64,000 nucleotides of DNA from Sheuella sp. (GTDB lineage: Bacteria; Pseudomonadota; Gammaproteobacteria; Burkholderiales; Burkholderiaceae_B): positions 1 through 64,000 of the forward strand of contig JAUSCY010000128.1 in assembly GCA_030650995.1 (NCBI GenBank). Reading direction: 5' to 3'. The notes under the pieces are model-generated. The model was not told where the DNA came from. It was given only the letters and a program-made list of their open reading frames with translations, and made no database searches. This document shows positions 9,681 to 21,835 of this stretch, piece after piece (position 1 is the stretch's first letter; each line of letters opens with the position of its first letter). Both the position numbers and the translations under genes were made by a program.

Positions 9681-10756
9681 GCAGCAGCAAGAATTTCACG
9701 ACAAGCCTTCACCAGTATTTCACATTCCGCATCTGTACCGATCGTAATGCGCAAATAGTTTGTAATACGCTGTGGTGATTTGAAATGCCTGACAATGATG
9801 TTTCGGGTGCGTAGTGCCGCAGCGAATTGCTCACCAGAAAACTCAGGATGGCGGGTAAAAATAAAATTAGCCTGGGATGGCAATACATCGAACCCCAAAG
9901 ACGTCAAGTCTCGCGTTAGCTGCTCGCGCGAATGCATCACTGCTTTGCGTGTGTGGTCGAAATGTGCCACATCCTCCATCGCGGCAATGGCGCCGGCCTG
10001 TGCAAGACGATCCAGAGGATAAGAATTAAAACTATTTTTAACGCGATCCAGCCCCTGTATGAGATCCGGATGTCCCAAGGCATAGCCCACACGCAACCCC
10101 GCGAGTGATCGCGACTTAGACAGCGTATGCACGACCAGCAAATTAGGATATTTGGTTACAAGCGATGCCGCAGTCGTCGCACCAAAATCTACGTAGGCCT
10201 CATCAATCACGACAACAATATCCGGATTAGCGGCAACAACGGACTCAATCAAATCAAGTGGATGGCCACGACCAGTCGGTGCATTCGGATTAGGGAAAAT
10301 AATCCCGCCTACTTTGCCGGCGCGCTCAGGCATGTAATCATCAAGACGTATGCACAAATCATCGTCGAGCGGAATGGTTCGGTAATCAATCTCATACAAG
10401 CCGCAATACACAGGATAAAAACTGTAGCTGATGTCTGGAAAAATCAGCGGCGCATCCTGTTTGAGCAAGGCATGAAAGACATGTGCCAACACTTCGTCCG
10501 AGCCGTTTCCGACAAACACATGCTCGGGTTTGAGTGCAAAGTTTTTGGCAATCGACTCGCGCAAAGCCTGAGCAGTTGGATCAGGATACAAACGCAAACT
10601 ATCGTTATTTGCCGAGGCAATTGCCTCTATTACGCGAGCAGACGGGCCGTAAGGATGTTCGTTGCTGTTGAGCTTGATCAGATTCTGCATGCGAGGCTGT
10701 TCGCCCGGCACATATGGATCGAGTTGACTAACCAGACGACTCCAGAAACGGCTCAT
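9674..10756 (-). CDS. hisC: Histidinol-phosphate aminotransferase
   Basis: PLP-dependent class I/II aminotransferase that converts imidazole-acetol phosphate to histidinol phosphate. Visible marks are the N-terminal [12 protein letters not shown] substrate region, DEAYVDF (185-191) and the [10 protein letters not shown] segment with PLP lysine K214. The 360 residues are full length. It lies outside any his operon, next to der and hfq, so it may be a second copy that also serves phenylalanine/tyrosine transamination; this cannot be decided from sequence. A 26-base gap separates it from der upstream. Confidence 0.9.
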   Translation of the reverse strand: MSRFWSRLVSQLDPYVPGEQPRMQNLIKLNSNEHPYGPSARVIEAIASANNDSLRLYPDPTAQALRESIAKNFALKPEHVFVGNGSDEVLAHVFHALLKQDAPLIFPDISYSFYPVYCGLYEIDYRTIPLDDDLCIRLDDYMPERAGKVGGIIFPNPNAPTGRGHPLDLIESVVAANPDIVVVIDEAYVDFGATTAASLVTKYPNLLVVHTLSKSRSLAGLRVGYALGHPDLIQGLDRVKNSFNSYPLDRLAQAGAIAAMEDVAHFDHTRKAVMHSREQLTRDLTSLGFDVLPSQANFIFTRHPEFSGEQFAAALRTRNIIVRHFKSPQRITNYLRITIGTDAECEILVKACREILAAAK

Positions 10757-10782
10757 AATTTCTCTGCAAAAAGCTACGCGAT

Positions 10783-12186
10783 TTAATTGTCAGCGTAGGG
10801 ATTAAAGGACGATTTGAACTCAATACGCAAAGGCGTACCGGCCAGCTCAAAGGCATCACGGAAGCGCCCTTCAAGATAGCGGCGATATGAATCCGGAATC
10901 GAATCCAGTGCATTACCGTGGATGATGATAAGCGGGGGATTTTGTCCACCCTGATGAGCATAACGCATCTTCGGACGGAAAATACCCCTGCGTGGTGGCT
11001 GTTGCTGCTCGAGCGCAGCCTGCAACTCACGGGTGAGTTTTGGCGTGGAAAGCTTAGCAAATGCAGCGGCATGCGCGGAATTCACAGAACGCAGCAAATT
11101 ATTTACACCCTGTCCGCGCAACGCTGAAATAGTGTGCACGCGAGCAAAGGATAAAAACCGCAGTTTGCGATCAAACTCACGCTGAATCCGTTCGCGTTGT
11201 TCCTCGTCTAGGCCATCCCATTTATTGATAGCGACCACGAGTGCCCGCCCGGTCTCCAGGATAAATCCAGCAATATGGGCATCCTGATCAGACACTTCGT
11301 GCTGTGCATCGATCATCAGCAACACAACGTTACTGGCCTCGATGGCCTGCAATGTTTTGATCACCGAGAATTTCTCTATTGCCTCGAACACCTTGCCGCG
11401 CTTGCGCAGTCCTGCGGTATCGATCAACGTGTATTGCTTACCGCCACGATCAAATTCAATTTCAATCGCATCGCGTGTTGTACCCGGCATGTCAAAGGCA
11501 ATGACCCTCTCTTCACCGAGCAACGTATTGATCAGCGTTGACTTGCCTACGTTTGGGCGCCCGACAATGGCGAGTTTTATTCGGTGTTCAAAGGGTTCCT
11601 CAGGAACAAAGAGGTCATCCTCACCTTTGAGTGCAGCGGCCGTTGGCTCTGCATCATCCGCATCAAAATCCTCAGGCACGGGCTCAACGCCAAAGCCCTT
11701 GAGTGCGATCTCAATCAGGTTGACGATGCCTTCACCATGCGCCGCGGAGATTGCAACAGGTTCGCCCAAACCCAACTCATGAAATTCCGCCACAGCACTT
11801 CCGTGCAGCATCCCTTCAGCTTTGTTGACACACAGGACAACGCGCTGTCCAAGTTTTCTTAGCAAGCGTGCGATTTCATGATCGTGCGCATTCAGGCCCG
11901 CTCTCGCGTCAACAAGGAAAATCACGACATCAGCTTCGGCAATCGCCTGCTGAGTCTGACGTGCCATCTGGTGCAGAATGCCGTCCTTAGCCACAGGCTC
12001 AAAGCCCCCTGTGTCCACACAGATAAAGGGTTTATCGCCCACCCGGCCCTCGCCATAATGGCGATCCCTGGTTAAGCCGGAAAAATCAGCCACCAGCGCT
12101 GAACGCGAACGCGTCAGACGGTTGAAAAGGGTCGATTTGCCGACGTTAGGACGCCCGACCAGGGCAACTACAGGTTTAAATGACAC
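10783..12186 (-). CDS. der: Ribosome biogenesis GTPase Der (EngA)
   Basis: Essential double-domain GTPase that acts in 50S subunit maturation. Two complete G domains are visible, with P-loops GRPNVGKST at 11-19 and 209-217, each followed by DTAG/DTGG and NKxD-type motifs. They are joined by an acidic linker (about 170-198), and a KH-like C-terminal domain follows. The 467 residues are typical. It begins 3 bases after the bamB stop and is almost certainly cotranscribed with bamB-yfgM-hisS, a widely conserved arrangement. Confidence 0.97.
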   Translation of the reverse strand: MSFKPVVALVGRPNVGKSTLFNRLTRSRSALVADFSGLTRDRHYGEGRVGDKPFICVDTGGFEPVAKDGILHQMARQTQQAIAEADVVIFLVDARAGLNAHDHEIARLLRKLGQRVVLCVNKAEGMLHGSAVAEFHELGLGEPVAISAAHGEGIVNLIEIALKGFGVEPVPEDFDADDAEPTAAALKGEDDLFVPEEPFEHRIKLAIVGRPNVGKSTLINTLLGEERVIAFDMPGTTRDAIEIEFDRGGKQYTLIDTAGLRKRGKVFEAIEKFSVIKTLQAIEASNVVLLMIDAQHEVSDQDAHIAGFILETGRALVVAINKWDGLDEEQRERIQREFDRKLRFLSFARVHTISALRGQGVNNLLRSVNSAHAAAFAKLSTPKLTRELQAALEQQQPPRRGIFRPKMRYAHQGGQNPPLIIIHGNALDSIPDSYRRYLEGRFRDAFELAGTPLRIEFKSSFNPYADN

Positions 12187-12189
12187 GGA

Positions 12190-13350
12190 TTAATTCAACA
12201 CTATCATGATCAAGTTGCCATCGCCAGTCTGGACGAGAACACCTTGGGTTGTTGCAAGCAATGGAGCGCGCAATGCGCCCCCGCCCACAGAAATTCGAGC
12301 CAGCATACGGCCATCATCGGGTGCCAGAAAATGCACAAACCCCTCAAAATCACCTACCGCCACAGCTGAACCGATCGCCGCAGGGCTTGTGACCCGGCGA
12401 AAACGTAATGCGTCTTGCTTCCACGCACTGGAACCGTCCTGCAAATTGAATGCTGAAATCACATCTTGAGTATTTGGAGCGTAAGCGTGACGATTATCAA
12501 CCGTCATACCAACATTACTGGAAAACGATTTGCTCCAGACGGGTCGACCGCCAGCGGCAATATCAAAACAAATGATACGTCCCTGATGGGCGACTGCACA
12601 CAATAAAGGACCGACAACAGCTGGAGAACCGACTACGTCATTGACACGCTCAAGATCGGTAGAGCCTTTAGGGACGGCAACCACACCTTCCCACTGGACA
12701 TCACCGGTCAATGCATTGACCGCCATCAGTTTGCCACCAGGGATGCCGGTGAGCACCATACCTTCGATCAACACCATGCGGGCAGGTGCGCGCAAAGTAA
12801 GCGCTGGGCCTGGGCGCTGAACGCTCCAGATCCGCTCGCCATTTTCTGCATTGAACGCCTGAATCCGATAATCACCACTGCGAACCACTACGACACCAAA
12901 TCCGACAACGGGGGGAATCACCACTTCGCTGCTGGCTTTACTACGCCATTTGACCTGACCGCTGTCATCGAGTGCAATCACAGTGCCATCTTCTGCGACG
13001 ACGGCCGTGGTTGTTCCATCGCTGCCAGCACCGGCAGACAACTTCTGATCCAGCTTGACTTTCCAGCCAACCGCGCCTGAGACAAGATCGTAGCGTCCAA
13101 CGGAGCCATCACCAGAAGCGGCATAAATTACGTCACGTACAACGGCTGGAGCAAACCCCACCCCAGCACCACTACCGATAACCGCTTTCCAACCGATCTG
13201 GGCAGAAATACCCGGTTTAAATTCTTTTAGTGGAGTCGGGTCATTTCGTCCGTCATCTCCAGTAAAAACGCTACATCCGCTGAGCACAAATCCGGTCAGC
13301 ATCAATGCTGAAAAACGCGCAAATTTAGTGAAGCATTTAACTTGCATCAT
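12190..13350 (-). CDS. bamB: Outer membrane assembly lipoprotein BamB
   Basis: Beta-propeller lipoprotein of the BAM complex that helps BamA insert outer-membrane proteins. The N-terminus is a lipoprotein signal with lipobox LSGC (C26). The rest shows repeated PQQ-like blades (for example ALDDSGQVKWRSKA, AVNALTGDVQWEG, AFNLQDGSSAWKQ), matching an eight-bladed propeller. The 386 residues are normal. Its ATG overlaps the yfgM stop by one base (TGATG), so translation is probably coupled. Confidence 0.95.
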   Translation of the reverse strand: MMQVKCFTKFARFSALMLTGFVLSGCSVFTGDDGRNDPTPLKEFKPGISAQIGWKAVIGSGAGVGFAPAVVRDVIYAASGDGSVGRYDLVSGAVGWKVKLDQKLSAGAGSDGTTTAVVAEDGTVIALDDSGQVKWRSKASSEVVIPPVVGFGVVVVRSGDYRIQAFNAENGERIWSVQRPGPALTLRAPARMVLIEGMVLTGIPGGKLMAVNALTGDVQWEGVVAVPKGSTDLERVNDVVGSPAVVGPLLCAVAHQGRIICFDIAAGGRPVWSKSFSSNVGMTVDNRHAYAPNTQDVISAFNLQDGSSAWKQDALRFRRVTSPAAIGSAVAVGDFEGFVHFLAPDDGRMLARISVGGGALRAPLLATTQGVLVQTGDGNLIMIVLN

Positions 13351-13982
13351 CAGGCTCCCAGCGCATCAATTTTAAGTTTGACCACAGGTGCAAGCGAGCT
13401 GGAGGGGCCTAAAGACTCAAGGGCCTTTTTCCAGGCATCGCGGGCTTCGGCGACTTTACCCTGTGCAGCAAAAACATCGCCTCGGCGGTCATCAAAAAGG
13501 CCCGCAAACGCAGGAGGGGCGTCACTCAGCTGGGCAAGTGCTGCCTCGTAATCTTTCTGATCCACGAGCAGTCCCGCAAGACGCAGCCTGGCAACAGGAA
13601 CCAGTGCGATATTTTTACTCTGTGCCAACCACTCTAACTGAGCGCGGGCAGCAGGAATCTGATCACGGGATTGCAATGCCGAAGCAGCAACCAAGGCACC
13701 ACGTGCCGCGTAGTCGGTTGCAGCGTAATCTTCGCGCAGTGTTTTCATTGCGGCATTTATACGGGCGACAGATTCATCTCCTGTCTGGCGACTGGCTTCT
13801 TCGAGCGCCTCGAAATAACCTCGCGCCTGACCCGACTGATGACTCTGATACCACTGCCAGCCACGCCATCCGCCAAGAATGATCACAGCAATAAGCAGGC
13901 CTGTTGTGACGAGGGTGCCATACTTTCTCCACCATGCGCGCAACTGGTCGATTTGTTCCTGCTCTTCTAGATCGTATGCCAT
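13350..13982 (-). CDS. YfgM family tetratricopeptide membrane protein
   Basis: A 210-residue inner-membrane protein with a cytoplasmic N-terminus (AYDLEEQEQIDQLRAWWRKYG), one membrane helix (about 21-40) and a periplasmic domain of TPR-like helical repeats. The E. coli relative YfgM (AncM) binds the SecYEG translocon and the chaperone PpiD and helps hand over outer-membrane proteins. The position between hisS and bamB is the conserved one and supports a link to outer-membrane protein assembly. Confidence 0.9.
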   Translation of the reverse strand: MAYDLEEQEQIDQLRAWWRKYGTLVTTGLLIAVIILGGWRGWQWYQSHQSGQARGYFEALEEASRQTGDESVARINAAMKTLREDYAATDYAARGALVAASALQSRDQIPAARAQLEWLAQSKNIALVPVARLRLAGLLVDQKDYEAALAQLSDAPPAFAGLFDDRRGDVFAAQGKVAEARDAWKKALESLGPSSSLAPVVKLKIDALGA

Positions 13983-13986
13983 GCTC

Positions 13987-15279
13987 TTAAACCTTATCTT
14001 TCAAAAAAGCCACTAAACCGTCCAGGGGCACTTGTTGTTGCATTGCATCATCAGGCGATGCCGACTGACGCAACATTTTGACCGAAGCCACTCCCATCGC
14101 GAGCTCATCGCCTGCAAGGATAACCGCAATCGACGCAGCACTCGCATCCGCACGCTTGAACTGGGACTTAAAACTACCCGAGCCTGCGTGAACAATGACC
14201 GAAATACCCTCATCGCGCAAAGACTCTGCCAGCACAGCGGCACGACGTTGAGACGCATCACCCTGCTGAACAATGTAGACATCGCATTCGGCTGGCGCAG
14301 AGACTTCGCCCTGCATCTGCCCCCACAAGTCAATCAGCCTTTCCATTCCGATCGCAAAACCGACTGCAGGTGCAGGTTTGCCGCCTAGTAACTCGACCAA
14401 GCCGTCATAACGACCACCACCACAAATAGTGGCCTGGGCACCCAAACTGTCGGTGATCCACTCAAAAACGGTCAGATTGTAATAATCCAGCCCTCTGACC
14501 ATCCGGGTGTTCAGCTGATAAGAAACTCCGGCGTCATCCAGTCGCGCGCAGACAGCATCAAAATGTGCACGGGATGCTTCACCAAGGAAATCGAATAAAC
14601 GCGGTGCTGCATTCGCCATTTCCTGCATCGCAGGGTTTTTCGTATCCAGTACACGCAGAGGATTGGTATACATTCGACGCAGCCCATCCTCATCGAGCAC
14701 AGCTTTGTGCTGCTCAAGGTGGGTAATCAGCGCTGCGCGATGTGCAGCACGCTCATCCGCCTGCCCGAGTGAATTGATCTCCAGACGAACATCTGTGATT
14801 CCCAGGAGCTTCCAGAGCCGAGCGGCCATTACGATCATCTCTGCATCGATATCAGGACCGGCCATGCCTAGCGCCTCAACATCAATTTGATGAAACTGGC
14901 GATAGCGGCCACGTTGCGGGCGTTCGTGTCGGAACACAGGACCCATCGCATAGACACGCTGAGAACGGTCATAGAGCAAATTATGCTCGATCGCTGCGCG
15001 AACCATGCCGGCCGTGAATTCCGGTCGCATAGTCAGTGATTCGCCGTTGAGCGAATCAGTAAACGAATACATTTCTTTTTCAACAATATCGGTCACCTCA
15101 CCGATACCACGCGTAAACAGACGCGTATGCTCAAGGATTGGCGTGCGCATGTTGCGGTAGCCATAGGCATGCAGCCAGTCACGCACGATGCCCTCGAGTT
15201 GCTCCCAACGGGCACTCGCACCGGGTAACGCATCATTCATTCCGCGTATCGCGGTGACTTTAGAGAAAGTTTGTGTCAT
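13987..15279 (-). CDS. hisS: Histidyl-tRNA synthetase
   Basis: Class II aminoacyl-tRNA synthetase charging tRNA-His. It has the N-terminal RGMNDALPG segment, motif 2 ([18 protein letters not shown]), the HisRS-specific RGLDYY signature and motif 3 ([10 protein letters not shown]), then an anticodon-binding domain from about residue 330. The 430 residues are full length. It lies 28 bases downstream of ispG and 4 bases upstream of yfgM. Unlike HisZ in this same window, it keeps the anticodon domain and catalytic signatures. Confidence 0.97.
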   Translation of the reverse strand: MTQTFSKVTAIRGMNDALPGASARWEQLEGIVRDWLHAYGYRNMRTPILEHTRLFTRGIGEVTDIVEKEMYSFTDSLNGESLTMRPEFTAGMVRAAIEHNLLYDRSQRVYAMGPVFRHERPQRGRYRQFHQIDVEALGMAGPDIDAEMIVMAARLWKLLGITDVRLEINSLGQADERAAHRAALITHLEQHKAVLDEDGLRRMYTNPLRVLDTKNPAMQEMANAAPRLFDFLGEASRAHFDAVCARLDDAGVSYQLNTRMVRGLDYYNLTVFEWITDSLGAQATICGGGRYDGLVELLGGKPAPAVGFAIGMERLIDLWGQMQGEVSAPAECDVYIVQQGDASQRRAAVLAESLRDEGISVIVHAGSGSFKSQFKRADASAASIAVILAGDELAMGVASVKMLRQSASPDDAMQQQVPLDGLVAFLKDKV

Positions 15280-15306
15280 GTATAAAAATCAAAAAACGAA
15301 TGCAAC

Positions 15307-16572
15307 TTAAACACGCAAGGCAGCGCCGTAACGACGCGCGACATATTGTTCAACGATGGCCTGAAACTCTTGGGCAATGTTGTCGCCTTTGAGGGTCACT
15401 GTACGTTCACCATCTACAAAAACGGGCGCTGCGGGCACCTCACCGGTACCGGGCAGACTGATTCCAAGATCGGCATGGCGACTTTCACCAGGACCGTTGA
15501 CTACGCAACCCATGACAGCCACATTCATAGACTCGACACCAGGGTAGATATTTTTCCAGACTGGCATTTGCTGACGCAGATAAGTTTGAATCTGTTCAGC
15601 CAGATCCTGAAATACGGTGCTGCTGGTACGTCCACAACCAGGACAAGCGATGACCATTGGCGTGAATGCACGCAACCCCATGGTTTGCAAAATCTCCTGG
15701 CCAACAATGACTTCACGCGTTCGGTCACCGCCCGGCTCCGGGGTCAGTGAAATACGAATCGTGTCGCCAATCCCCTCTTGGAGCAGCAAGCTAAGCGCCG
15801 CAGTCGAGGCCACAATACCTTTGCTGCCCATCCCTGCTTCGGTCAGACCCAGATGCAGGGGGTAATCACAGCGCGAGGCCAGATCGCGATACACAGCAAT
15901 CAGATCCTGCACGTGGCTGACTTTACAAGACAGAATAATCGCATTCCCTGGCAGGCCGAGTTCTTCAGCACGCTGTGCATTGCTGATAGCTGAGACGACC
16001 AGCGCATCACGCATGACAGCCTGGGCATCACGTGGACGAGCAGTCTTACTGTTCTCATCCATCATACGGGCCATCAGTTCGTGATCCAGACTGCCCCAGT
16101 TCACACCGATGCGCACTGGTTTTTTATGCAAGCAGGCAACTTCAATCATCTGGGCAAAGTTGTCATCGCGTTTTTTTCCGCCCCCCATATTTCCGGGGTT
16201 GATGCGATATTTGGAAAGCGCTTGCGCGCAATCCGGGAACTGCGTCAATAATTTGTGACCGTTGTAATGAAAATCACCAACAAGCGGAACGAAAACGCCC
16301 ATCCGATCGAGCTGCTCACGAATCGCGCTGACTTCTTTGGCGGCCTCCGGAGTATTGACAGTGATACGGACAATCTCTGAACCCGATTGCGCGAGTTCTT
16401 TGACCTGAATTGCGGTTGCCACAGCATCTGCAGTATCCGTATTGGTCATTGACTGCACAAGCACAGGTGCCTCGCCACCAACCGTGACGGTATGCCCTGC
16501 CCAACTGATATCAACCGAGCGGGTGGGATGCCTTGGGAGCGGTCCTATCGACGCATCACCTGTGGAGGTCAT
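15307..16572 (-). CDS. ispG: 4-hydroxy-3-methylbut-2-enyl diphosphate synthase IspG
   Basis: [4Fe-4S] enzyme of the MEP isoprenoid pathway, converting MEcPP to HMBPP. Cluster cysteines lie in [10 protein letters not shown] and GCVVNGPGE near the C-terminus, and the N-terminal half is a TIM-barrel ([12 protein letters not shown]). The start is set at the ATG overlapping the rodZ stop (ATGA, 16569-16572), giving 421 residues; a frame reaching 16680 would run deep into rodZ and adds sequence unlike the family. Coupling to rodZ is expected. GGGGC lies a few bases upstream. Confidence 0.95.
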   Translation of the reverse strand: MTSTGDASIGPLPRHPTRSVDISWAGHTVTVGGEAPVLVQSMTNTDTADAVATAIQVKELAQSGSEIVRITVNTPEAAKEVSAIREQLDRMGVFVPLVGDFHYNGHKLLTQFPDCAQALSKYRINPGNMGGGKKRDDNFAQMIEVACLHKKPVRIGVNWGSLDHELMARMMDENSKTARPRDAQAVMRDALVVSAISNAQRAEELGLPGNAIILSCKVSHVQDLIAVYRDLASRCDYPLHLGLTEAGMGSKGIVASTAALSLLLQEGIGDTIRISLTPEPGGDRTREVIVGQEILQTMGLRAFTPMVIACPGCGRTSSTVFQDLAEQIQTYLRQQMPVWKNIYPGVESMNVAVMGCVVNGPGESRHADLGISLPGTGEVPAAPVFVDGERTVTLKGDNIAQEFQAIVEQYVARRYGAALRV

Positions 16573-17060
16573 TTCGAAGCCCCGAAAAGCCATGATGGTA
16601 ACCAATGGGCAGGCAGAATGCCCTGCCAGACGGCGATACCAAGTGCTGCAAATACGACGCACAAGGTCACAACAATCCACAGGACAGAGTGTGAAGAATG
16701 GTTTTTTTGCGCATGGTGCGCACCGAGCGTACGTGTAGAAGTGTGAGCGGCGATACCGCCAGTTACTTTACCGATGTACGGTTGCAATACATTTTCGATT
16801 GCTTTTGAATCAACACCCAGTAGACGCGCATAGTTTTTGACCAGTGCTTTAAGTGCCAAACCCCTTGGCAGACTGTCAAAACGCTCAGACTCAAGCGCAT
16901 CAATATGTTTAGCAGCGAATTTCAAGCGAACCGCCACATCATCAATAGACAGCCCTTGCGCAATACGCAAGGCACGCAAAGAACCGGCAGTTGTAATCAG
17001 CTCCGTCGGTGCTGGCGGCGATTCACTTTTTAAAGGTGTCAACAAATCTACGTCGCTCAT
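16569..17060 (-). CDS. rodZ: RodZ-like helix-turn-helix membrane protein (short form)
   Basis: Cell-shape protein related to RodZ, which links MreB to the elongation machinery. The N-terminal Cro/CI-type helix-turn-helix (about 28-86: [30 protein letters not shown]) and one membrane helix (about 125-148) are clear. Only about 15 residues follow the helix, so the periplasmic beta domain present in E. coli RodZ (337 residues) is absent. It overlaps rlmN and ispG by 4 bases at each end. Identification rests on domain order and on the rlmN-rodZ-ispG context. Confidence 0.85.
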   Translation of the reverse strand: MSDVDLLTPLKSESPPAPTELITTAGSLRALRIAQGLSIDDVAVRLKFAAKHIDALESERFDSLPRGLALKALVKNYARLLGVDSKAIENVLQPYIGKVTGGIAAHTSTRTLGAHHAQKNHSSHSVLWIVVTLCVVFAALGIAVWQGILPAHWLPSWLFGASK

Positions 17061-18226
17061 GCACGGATCTCCTTGATTGGAATAGATTTCTGCGCAGCCA
17101 TTTTTTCGCTTAACCGCGTTCTGTCACGCACTTCGCCGGCCAGCTGACCGCATGCCGCATCAATATCATCACCACGGGTTTTACGCACTGTGGTGACAAT
17201 CCCTGCATCAACAAGATGCTGGGAAAAAATCCGGATGCGCGCTGCATTTGAGCGATTTAATCCAGAGCCTGGAAAGGGGTTAAATGGAATCAGATTGAAT
17301 TTGCAGTGCAAACGACGGGCGATCTGTATCAGCTCTCGTGCATGCTGATCCGTATCATTGATGCCATCAAGCATCACATATTCAAAAGTAATGAAATCGC
17401 GCGGGGCAAATTTCAGGTAACGCTCGCATGCCGAGAGCAATTCTTCGAGCGGATATTTTTTATTAAGTGGGACCAACTGATCGCGCAGCGCATCATTGGG
17501 GGCATGCAGGGATACAGCCAGCGCGACAGGACAATCCTGAGAAAGTCTGTCCATCATTGGCACCACGCCAGAGGTCGAGACCGTCACGCGGCGGCGCGAC
17601 AGCCCGTAAGCATTATCATCGAGCATCAGTTTGACTGCAGCAACAACAGGTTCGTAGTTAAGAAGTGGCTCGCCCATGCCCATCATGACAACGTTACTGA
17701 TGACACGAGGGTCGGCAGATGTTGCTGCCAGACCAGTCGCATCAGGCTCGGCGGCCAGCCGGGCTGAGGCTTGATCCTGCATCAGCTCCCGCCGGGCCCA
17801 CCATAACTGACCGATAATTTCTGCAGTGGTGAGATTACGGTTAAAACCCTGATGTCCGGTCGAACAGAACCTGCAGGCAACATTGCAACCAGCCTGGCTG
17901 GAAATGCAAAGCGTGCCGCGGTCGTCTTCAGGAATAAAAACAGATTCGATTGCATTGCCCTGGCCTACGTCGAACAACCATTTGCGGGTGCCATCAATTG
18001 AGTGCTGCTGCGTCATCACAGGCGAAGCCTGAACGACACAGTGCTCAGAGAGCTGGGCGCGAAAATCGCGCGCCAGATCAGTCATTTCATCAAACTGGCT
18101 TACTCCACGCTGATGTATCCATTTCAGCAACTGCCGGGCACGAAAAGGCTTGCCCCCCCACTGCCCAACGAGATGGGTCAGTGCAGCGGCATCAAGCCCA
18201 AGCAAATTGATCGGTTCAGTGTGCAT
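17057..18226 (-). CDS. rlmN: Dual-specificity rRNA/tRNA adenine C2 methyltransferase RlmN
   Basis: Radical SAM enzyme methylating C2 of A2503 in 23S rRNA and A37 of some tRNAs. The radical SAM triad is C114, C118 and C121 (CNVACRFC), followed by [10 protein letters not shown] conserved cysteine near the C-terminus (AACGQL) is the expected methyl-carrying residue. The 389 residues are typical. It ends in a 4-base overlap with rodZ and follows ndk by 66 bases. Confidence 0.96.
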   Translation of the reverse strand: MHTEPINLLGLDAAALTHLVGQWGGKPFRARQLLKWIHQRGVSQFDEMTDLARDFRAQLSEHCVVQASPVMTQQHSIDGTRKWLFDVGQGNAIESVFIPEDDRGTLCISSQAGCNVACRFCSTGHQGFNRNLTTAEIIGQLWWARRELMQDQASARLAAEPDATGLAATSADPRVISNVVMMGMGEPLLNYEPVVAAVKLMLDDNAYGLSRRRVTVSTSGVVPMMDRLSQDCPVALAVSLHAPNDALRDQLVPLNKKYPLEELLSACERYLKFAPRDFITFEYVMLDGINDTDQHARELIQIARRLHCKFNLIPFNPFPGSGLNRSNAARIRIFSQHLVDAGIVTTVRKTRGDDIDAACGQLAGEVRDRTRLSEKMAAQKSIPIKEIRA

Positions 18227-18292
18227 GTGAGTATCAATGCATTAAAAAACGCAGCGAGTGAGGCGCAATGCTTCACGAGCCAGTCAGCCAGA

Positions 18293-18718
18293 TTAACGGC
18301 TGTGAATGCTGATTTCAGGGAAGAAAAACGCGATTTCAACCGCAGCAGTTTCAGGAGCATCTGAACCGTGCACAGCGTTTGCATCGATGCTTTCAGCGAA
18401 ATCAGCGCGGATAGTACCTTTTTCAGCTTTCTTGGGATCAGTTGCACCCATCAGATCGCGGTTTTTCATGATGGCGTTTTCGCCTTCCAGGGCCTGAATG
18501 AAAACAGGACCGGAAATCATGAAGTCAACCAGGTCCTTGAAAAAAGGACGTGCGCTGTGCACTGCGTAAAAACGCTCGGCATCAGCACGTGACAACTGGC
18601 GCAATTGCGCAGCGATGACTTTCAGGCCTGCGTTTTCAAAACGGGCAACGATCTGGCCAATGACATTTTTTGCAACTGCGTCTGGCTTAATGATCGAGAG
18701 GGTACGTTCGACTGACAT
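18293..18718 (-). CDS. ndk: Nucleoside diphosphate kinase
   Basis: Balances nucleoside triphosphate pools by transferring phosphate from ATP through a phosphohistidine. The active-site segment [12 protein letters not shown] carries H117, and the N-terminus [12 protein letters not shown] is standard. The start at 18718 (141 residues) is chosen because TTGGAG lies 6-7 bases upstream; a frame four codons longer lacks support. It heads the long minus-strand gene chain down to der and is divergent from valS. Confidence 0.97.
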   Translation of the reverse strand: MSVERTLSIIKPDAVAKNVIGQIVARFENAGLKVIAAQLRQLSRADAERFYAVHSARPFFKDLVDFMISGPVFIQALEGENAIMKNRDLMGATDPKKAEKGTIRADFAESIDANAVHGSDAPETAAVEIAFFFPEISIHSR

Positions 18719-18829
18719 GTAAAACTCCAATAATTCTCAATAAAAACAGGGACTTTGGTGCAATTCACCACAGCTTTCCATTCTAGCACGCCACATTCAT
18801 CCACAACACCCTAAAATAGAGGGCTTTTA

Positions 18830-18860
18830 CTGACGTCAGACCACCCTCCATCTGGGGTGG
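18830..18860. promoter_or_regulatory. Palindrome and hairpin in the ndk-valS gap
   Basis: A 10-bp perfect palindrome CTGACGTCAG (18830-18839) is followed at once by a CCACCC/GGGTGG hairpin with an 8-nt loop (18841-18860). Both lie 30-60 bases before the preferred valS ATG, so the hairpin would be in the valS leader. Regulatory role is possible but not shown. TAAAAT at 18812 could be a -10, without a convincing -35. Confidence 0.35.
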
Positions 18861-18889
18861 CGCAGCCAGCACAACCCGCGGATAGAGAA

Positions 18890-21778
18890 ATGAATCAGCC
18901 GATTACCCCCCAAGAAGGTGAACTTTCCAAAAGCTTTGAACCAGCCGATTTAGAGGCGCACTGGTACAAGGAATGGGATCGCCGCGGACTTTTTAAGGCG
19001 GGTCAGCACGTCAAGGCTGCCACGCCAGCAAGCGGCAGCGGCGCCGTACCCTCCTACACCATCCAGTTTCCGCCACCGAACGTGACGGGTACGCTACATA
19101 TGGGACACGCGTTTAATCAGACAATCATGGATGGCCTGATTCGCTATCACCGCATGTCGGGTGATGACACCGTCTTTATCCCGGGCACTGATCATGCGGG
19201 TATCGCGACTCAAATCGTTGTGGAACGCCAGCTCGATGCGCAGAAAGTTTCTCGCCATGACCTGGGACGTCCGAAATTTCTGGAGAAAGTCTGGGAATGG
19301 AAAGAACTCTCTGGCAATACGATCACCAGTCAGGTTCGACGCCTGGGGGCATCCGCTGACTGGCCGCGTGAATACTTCACCATGGATGCGCAGATGTCTG
19401 CCGGCGTGGTCGAAACATTCGTGCGCCTGCACAAACAAGGCCTGATCTATCGAGGCAAACGGCTGGTGAACTGGGATCCGCAGCTACTGACCGCCGTGTC
19501 AGATCTCGAAGTTCAGTCCGTTGAAACCGATGGCCACCTCTGGCATATCCGCTATCCCTTTGTTAATGGTCCGGAAACTATTACGCATCCCGATGGCACG
19601 ACGGAAGTAGTCTCGGGCATGACGATCGCTACAACCCGTCCTGAAACCATGCTGGCCGACGGCGCTCTTTGCGTTCATCCTGAAGACACACGTTACAGCC
19701 ATCTGATTGGCAAAATGGTGGACCTGCCCTTGTGCGATCGCCAGATCCCCATCATTGCGGATGACTTTGTCGATAAAGACTTTGGTACGGGTTGCGTAAA
19801 GATCACTGGTGCGCATGACTTTAATGATTATGCATGCGCGATGCGACATGGTTTGCCGCTGATCGTGATTTTTACACTTGACGCACACATTAACGACCAG
19901 GGTCCTGAGCAGTTCCGGGGCATGGAGCGTTTTGAAGCACGCAAAGCTGTTGTTGCCGAGCTCGAACAAAATGGTTTCATGGTCAAAATCGAGGCGCACA
20001 AAATGATGCAGCCGCGAGGGGATCGCACAGGTGCTGTGCTTGAACCCATGCTGACCGATCAATGGTTTGTCGCAATGACCAAGCCTGCCCCTGCCGATAC
20101 GCTGCACCCAGGCAAGAGCATTACAGAGGTCGCGCTGGATGTTGTTGCAAAAGGCGACATACAGTTCTATCCACAGAATTGGACAACCACCTACAACCAG
20201 TGGCTAGAAAATATTCAGGACTGGTGCATTTCCCGTCAGCTTTGGTGGGGTCATCAGATTCCCGCCTGGTACGCAGAAGACGGCCAGGTCTTTGTTGCGC
20301 ACACAGAAGAAGAAGCGCGCGCTCAGGCGAAAGCTGCTGGCGTAACAGGCCCACTCAATCGCGATCCAGATGTTCTGGATACCTGGTTCTCTTCAGCGCT
20401 GGTGCCCTTTACGACCCTGGGCTGGCCTAAGCAGACAGAGGACCTGAAACGTTACTTGCCCTCAAGCGTTCTTGTAACGGGTTTTGACATTATTTTCTTC
20501 TGGGTCGCACGCATGGTCATGATGACCACACACCTGACCGGCCAGGTACCCTTCAAACATGTCTACGTGCATGGTTTGATCCGCGATGCCGAAGGCCAGA
20601 AAATGAGTAAATCCAAAGGCAACACGCTTGATCCGGTTGATCTGATCGATGGCGTGGACCTTGATACGCTGGTCGCGAAACGCACTTTCGGGCTGATGAA
20701 TCCGAAACAAGCCGGCGCAATTGAAAAGTCAACACGCAAACAATTCCCCGAAGGTATCCCTGCTTTTGGTGCGGATGCGTTGCGTTTCACGATGTCGGCC
20801 TACGCAACGCTGGGTCGCAACATTAACTTTGACCTGAAACGGTGCGAAGGTTATCGCAACTTCTGCAATAAGCTCTGGAACGCTACCCGTTTTGTTCTGA
20901 TGAATACCGAAGGCCATGACCTGACCGAAGTTGATGCATCAGCACAGAGCTTTGTTGACCAGTGGATCATCAGCAAACTCCAGCAACTCGAGCTCGATGT
21001 AGCAAAAGGTTTTGCCGATTATCGGTTTGACAACATCGCTAACGCGCTCTACCACTTTGTCTGGGACGAATATTGCGACTGGTATGTAGAGCTTGCAAAA
21101 GTTCAGATTCAACACGGCACCCCCGATCAACAGCGCGCAACACGGCGCACCCTGATACGCGTACTCGAAGCCTGCCTGCGCTTGCTTCACCCGATTATGC
21201 CGTTCATCACCGAAGAGCTCTGGCAAAAGGTCTCAGTCATTGCTGGCAAGCGAACGATCGATCAGGAGGCCAGCATTTCCGTGCAACCCTTCCCTCGTCC
21301 GAATATGGAGGCAATCAATCCCGCAGCGTGTGCTCAGGTCGATTTACTCAAAGGTCAGATTGAGGCCATTCGTGCATTGCGTGGTGAAATGAATCTGTCA
21401 CCTGCTGTACGAGCACCGCTTTTTGCCCAGGGCCCAAAGGAAATGTTGCAACAACATGCAGCTTATCTTGCTGCACTGGCAAAACTCGCGTCTGTCGAAG
21501 TAGTCGACACGCTTGCTGACGACGGATCACCCGTACAAATCGTCGGAGATACGCGCCTGATGCTGAAGGTAGAAATCGATATCGCGGCAGAAAAGTTACG
21601 CCTCGACAAAGAGATTGCGCGCCTTGAGGGTGAAATCAACAAAACCACTGCAAAACTGTCGAACGAATCGTTTGTCGCTCGCGCACCAGCTGCTGTTGTA
21701 GAACAGGAAAAACTGCGTGCAACGCAATTTAGCGAAACACTCGACAAAGTGAAATCGCAGCGCATTCGTTTGAATTGA
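18890..21778 (+). CDS. valS: Valyl-tRNA synthetase
   Basis: Class Ia synthetase charging tRNA-Val, with an editing domain. The HIGH-type motif is HMGH (70-73) and the KMSKS motif is at 571-575, counted from the ATG used here. The C-terminus (about 890-962) is a charged coiled coil, as expected for ValRS. The ATG at 18890 (962 residues, [10 protein letters not shown]) is preferred over a GTG at 18857, which would start within a hairpin; neither has a strong ribosome-binding site. It stands alone on the plus strand between minus-strand operons. Confidence 0.96.
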   Translation: MNQPITPQEGELSKSFEPADLEAHWYKEWDRRGLFKAGQHVKAATPASGSGAVPSYTIQFPPPNVTGTLHMGHAFNQTIMDGLIRYHRMSGDDTVFIPGTDHAGIATQIVVERQLDAQKVSRHDLGRPKFLEKVWEWKELSGNTITSQVRRLGASADWPREYFTMDAQMSAGVVETFVRLHKQGLIYRGKRLVNWDPQLLTAVSDLEVQSVETDGHLWHIRYPFVNGPETITHPDGTTEVVSGMTIATTRPETMLADGALCVHPEDTRYSHLIGKMVDLPLCDRQIPIIADDFVDKDFGTGCVKITGAHDFNDYACAMRHGLPLIVIFTLDAHINDQGPEQFRGMERFEARKAVVAELEQNGFMVKIEAHKMMQPRGDRTGAVLEPMLTDQWFVAMTKPAPADTLHPGKSITEVALDVVAKGDIQFYPQNWTTTYNQWLENIQDWCISRQLWWGHQIPAWYAEDGQVFVAHTEEEARAQAKAAGVTGPLNRDPDVLDTWFSSALVPFTTLGWPKQTEDLKRYLPSSVLVTGFDIIFFWVARMVMMTTHLTGQVPFKHVYVHGLIRDAEGQKMSKSKGNTLDPVDLIDGVDLDTLVAKRTFGLMNPKQAGAIEKSTRKQFPEGIPAFGADALRFTMSAYATLGRNINFDLKRCEGYRNFCNKLWNATRFVLMNTEGHDLTEVDASAQSFVDQWIISKLQQLELDVAKGFADYRFDNIANALYHFVWDEYCDWYVELAKVQIQHGTPDQQRATRRTLIRVLEACLRLLHPIMPFITEELWQKVSVIAGKRTIDQEASISVQPFPRPNMEAINPAACAQVDLLKGQIEAIRALRGEMNLSPAVRAPLFAQGPKEMLQQHAAYLAALAKLASVEVVDTLADDGSPVQIVGDTRLMLKVEIDIAAEKLRLDKEIARLEGEINKTTAKLSNESFVARAPAAVVEQEKLRATQFSETLDKVKSQRIRLN

Positions 21779-21835
21779 TAAGAGTAATACTTAAATTGAT
21801 AAGGGCAATAGAATTGAATTAGATGGGTGGAGACA

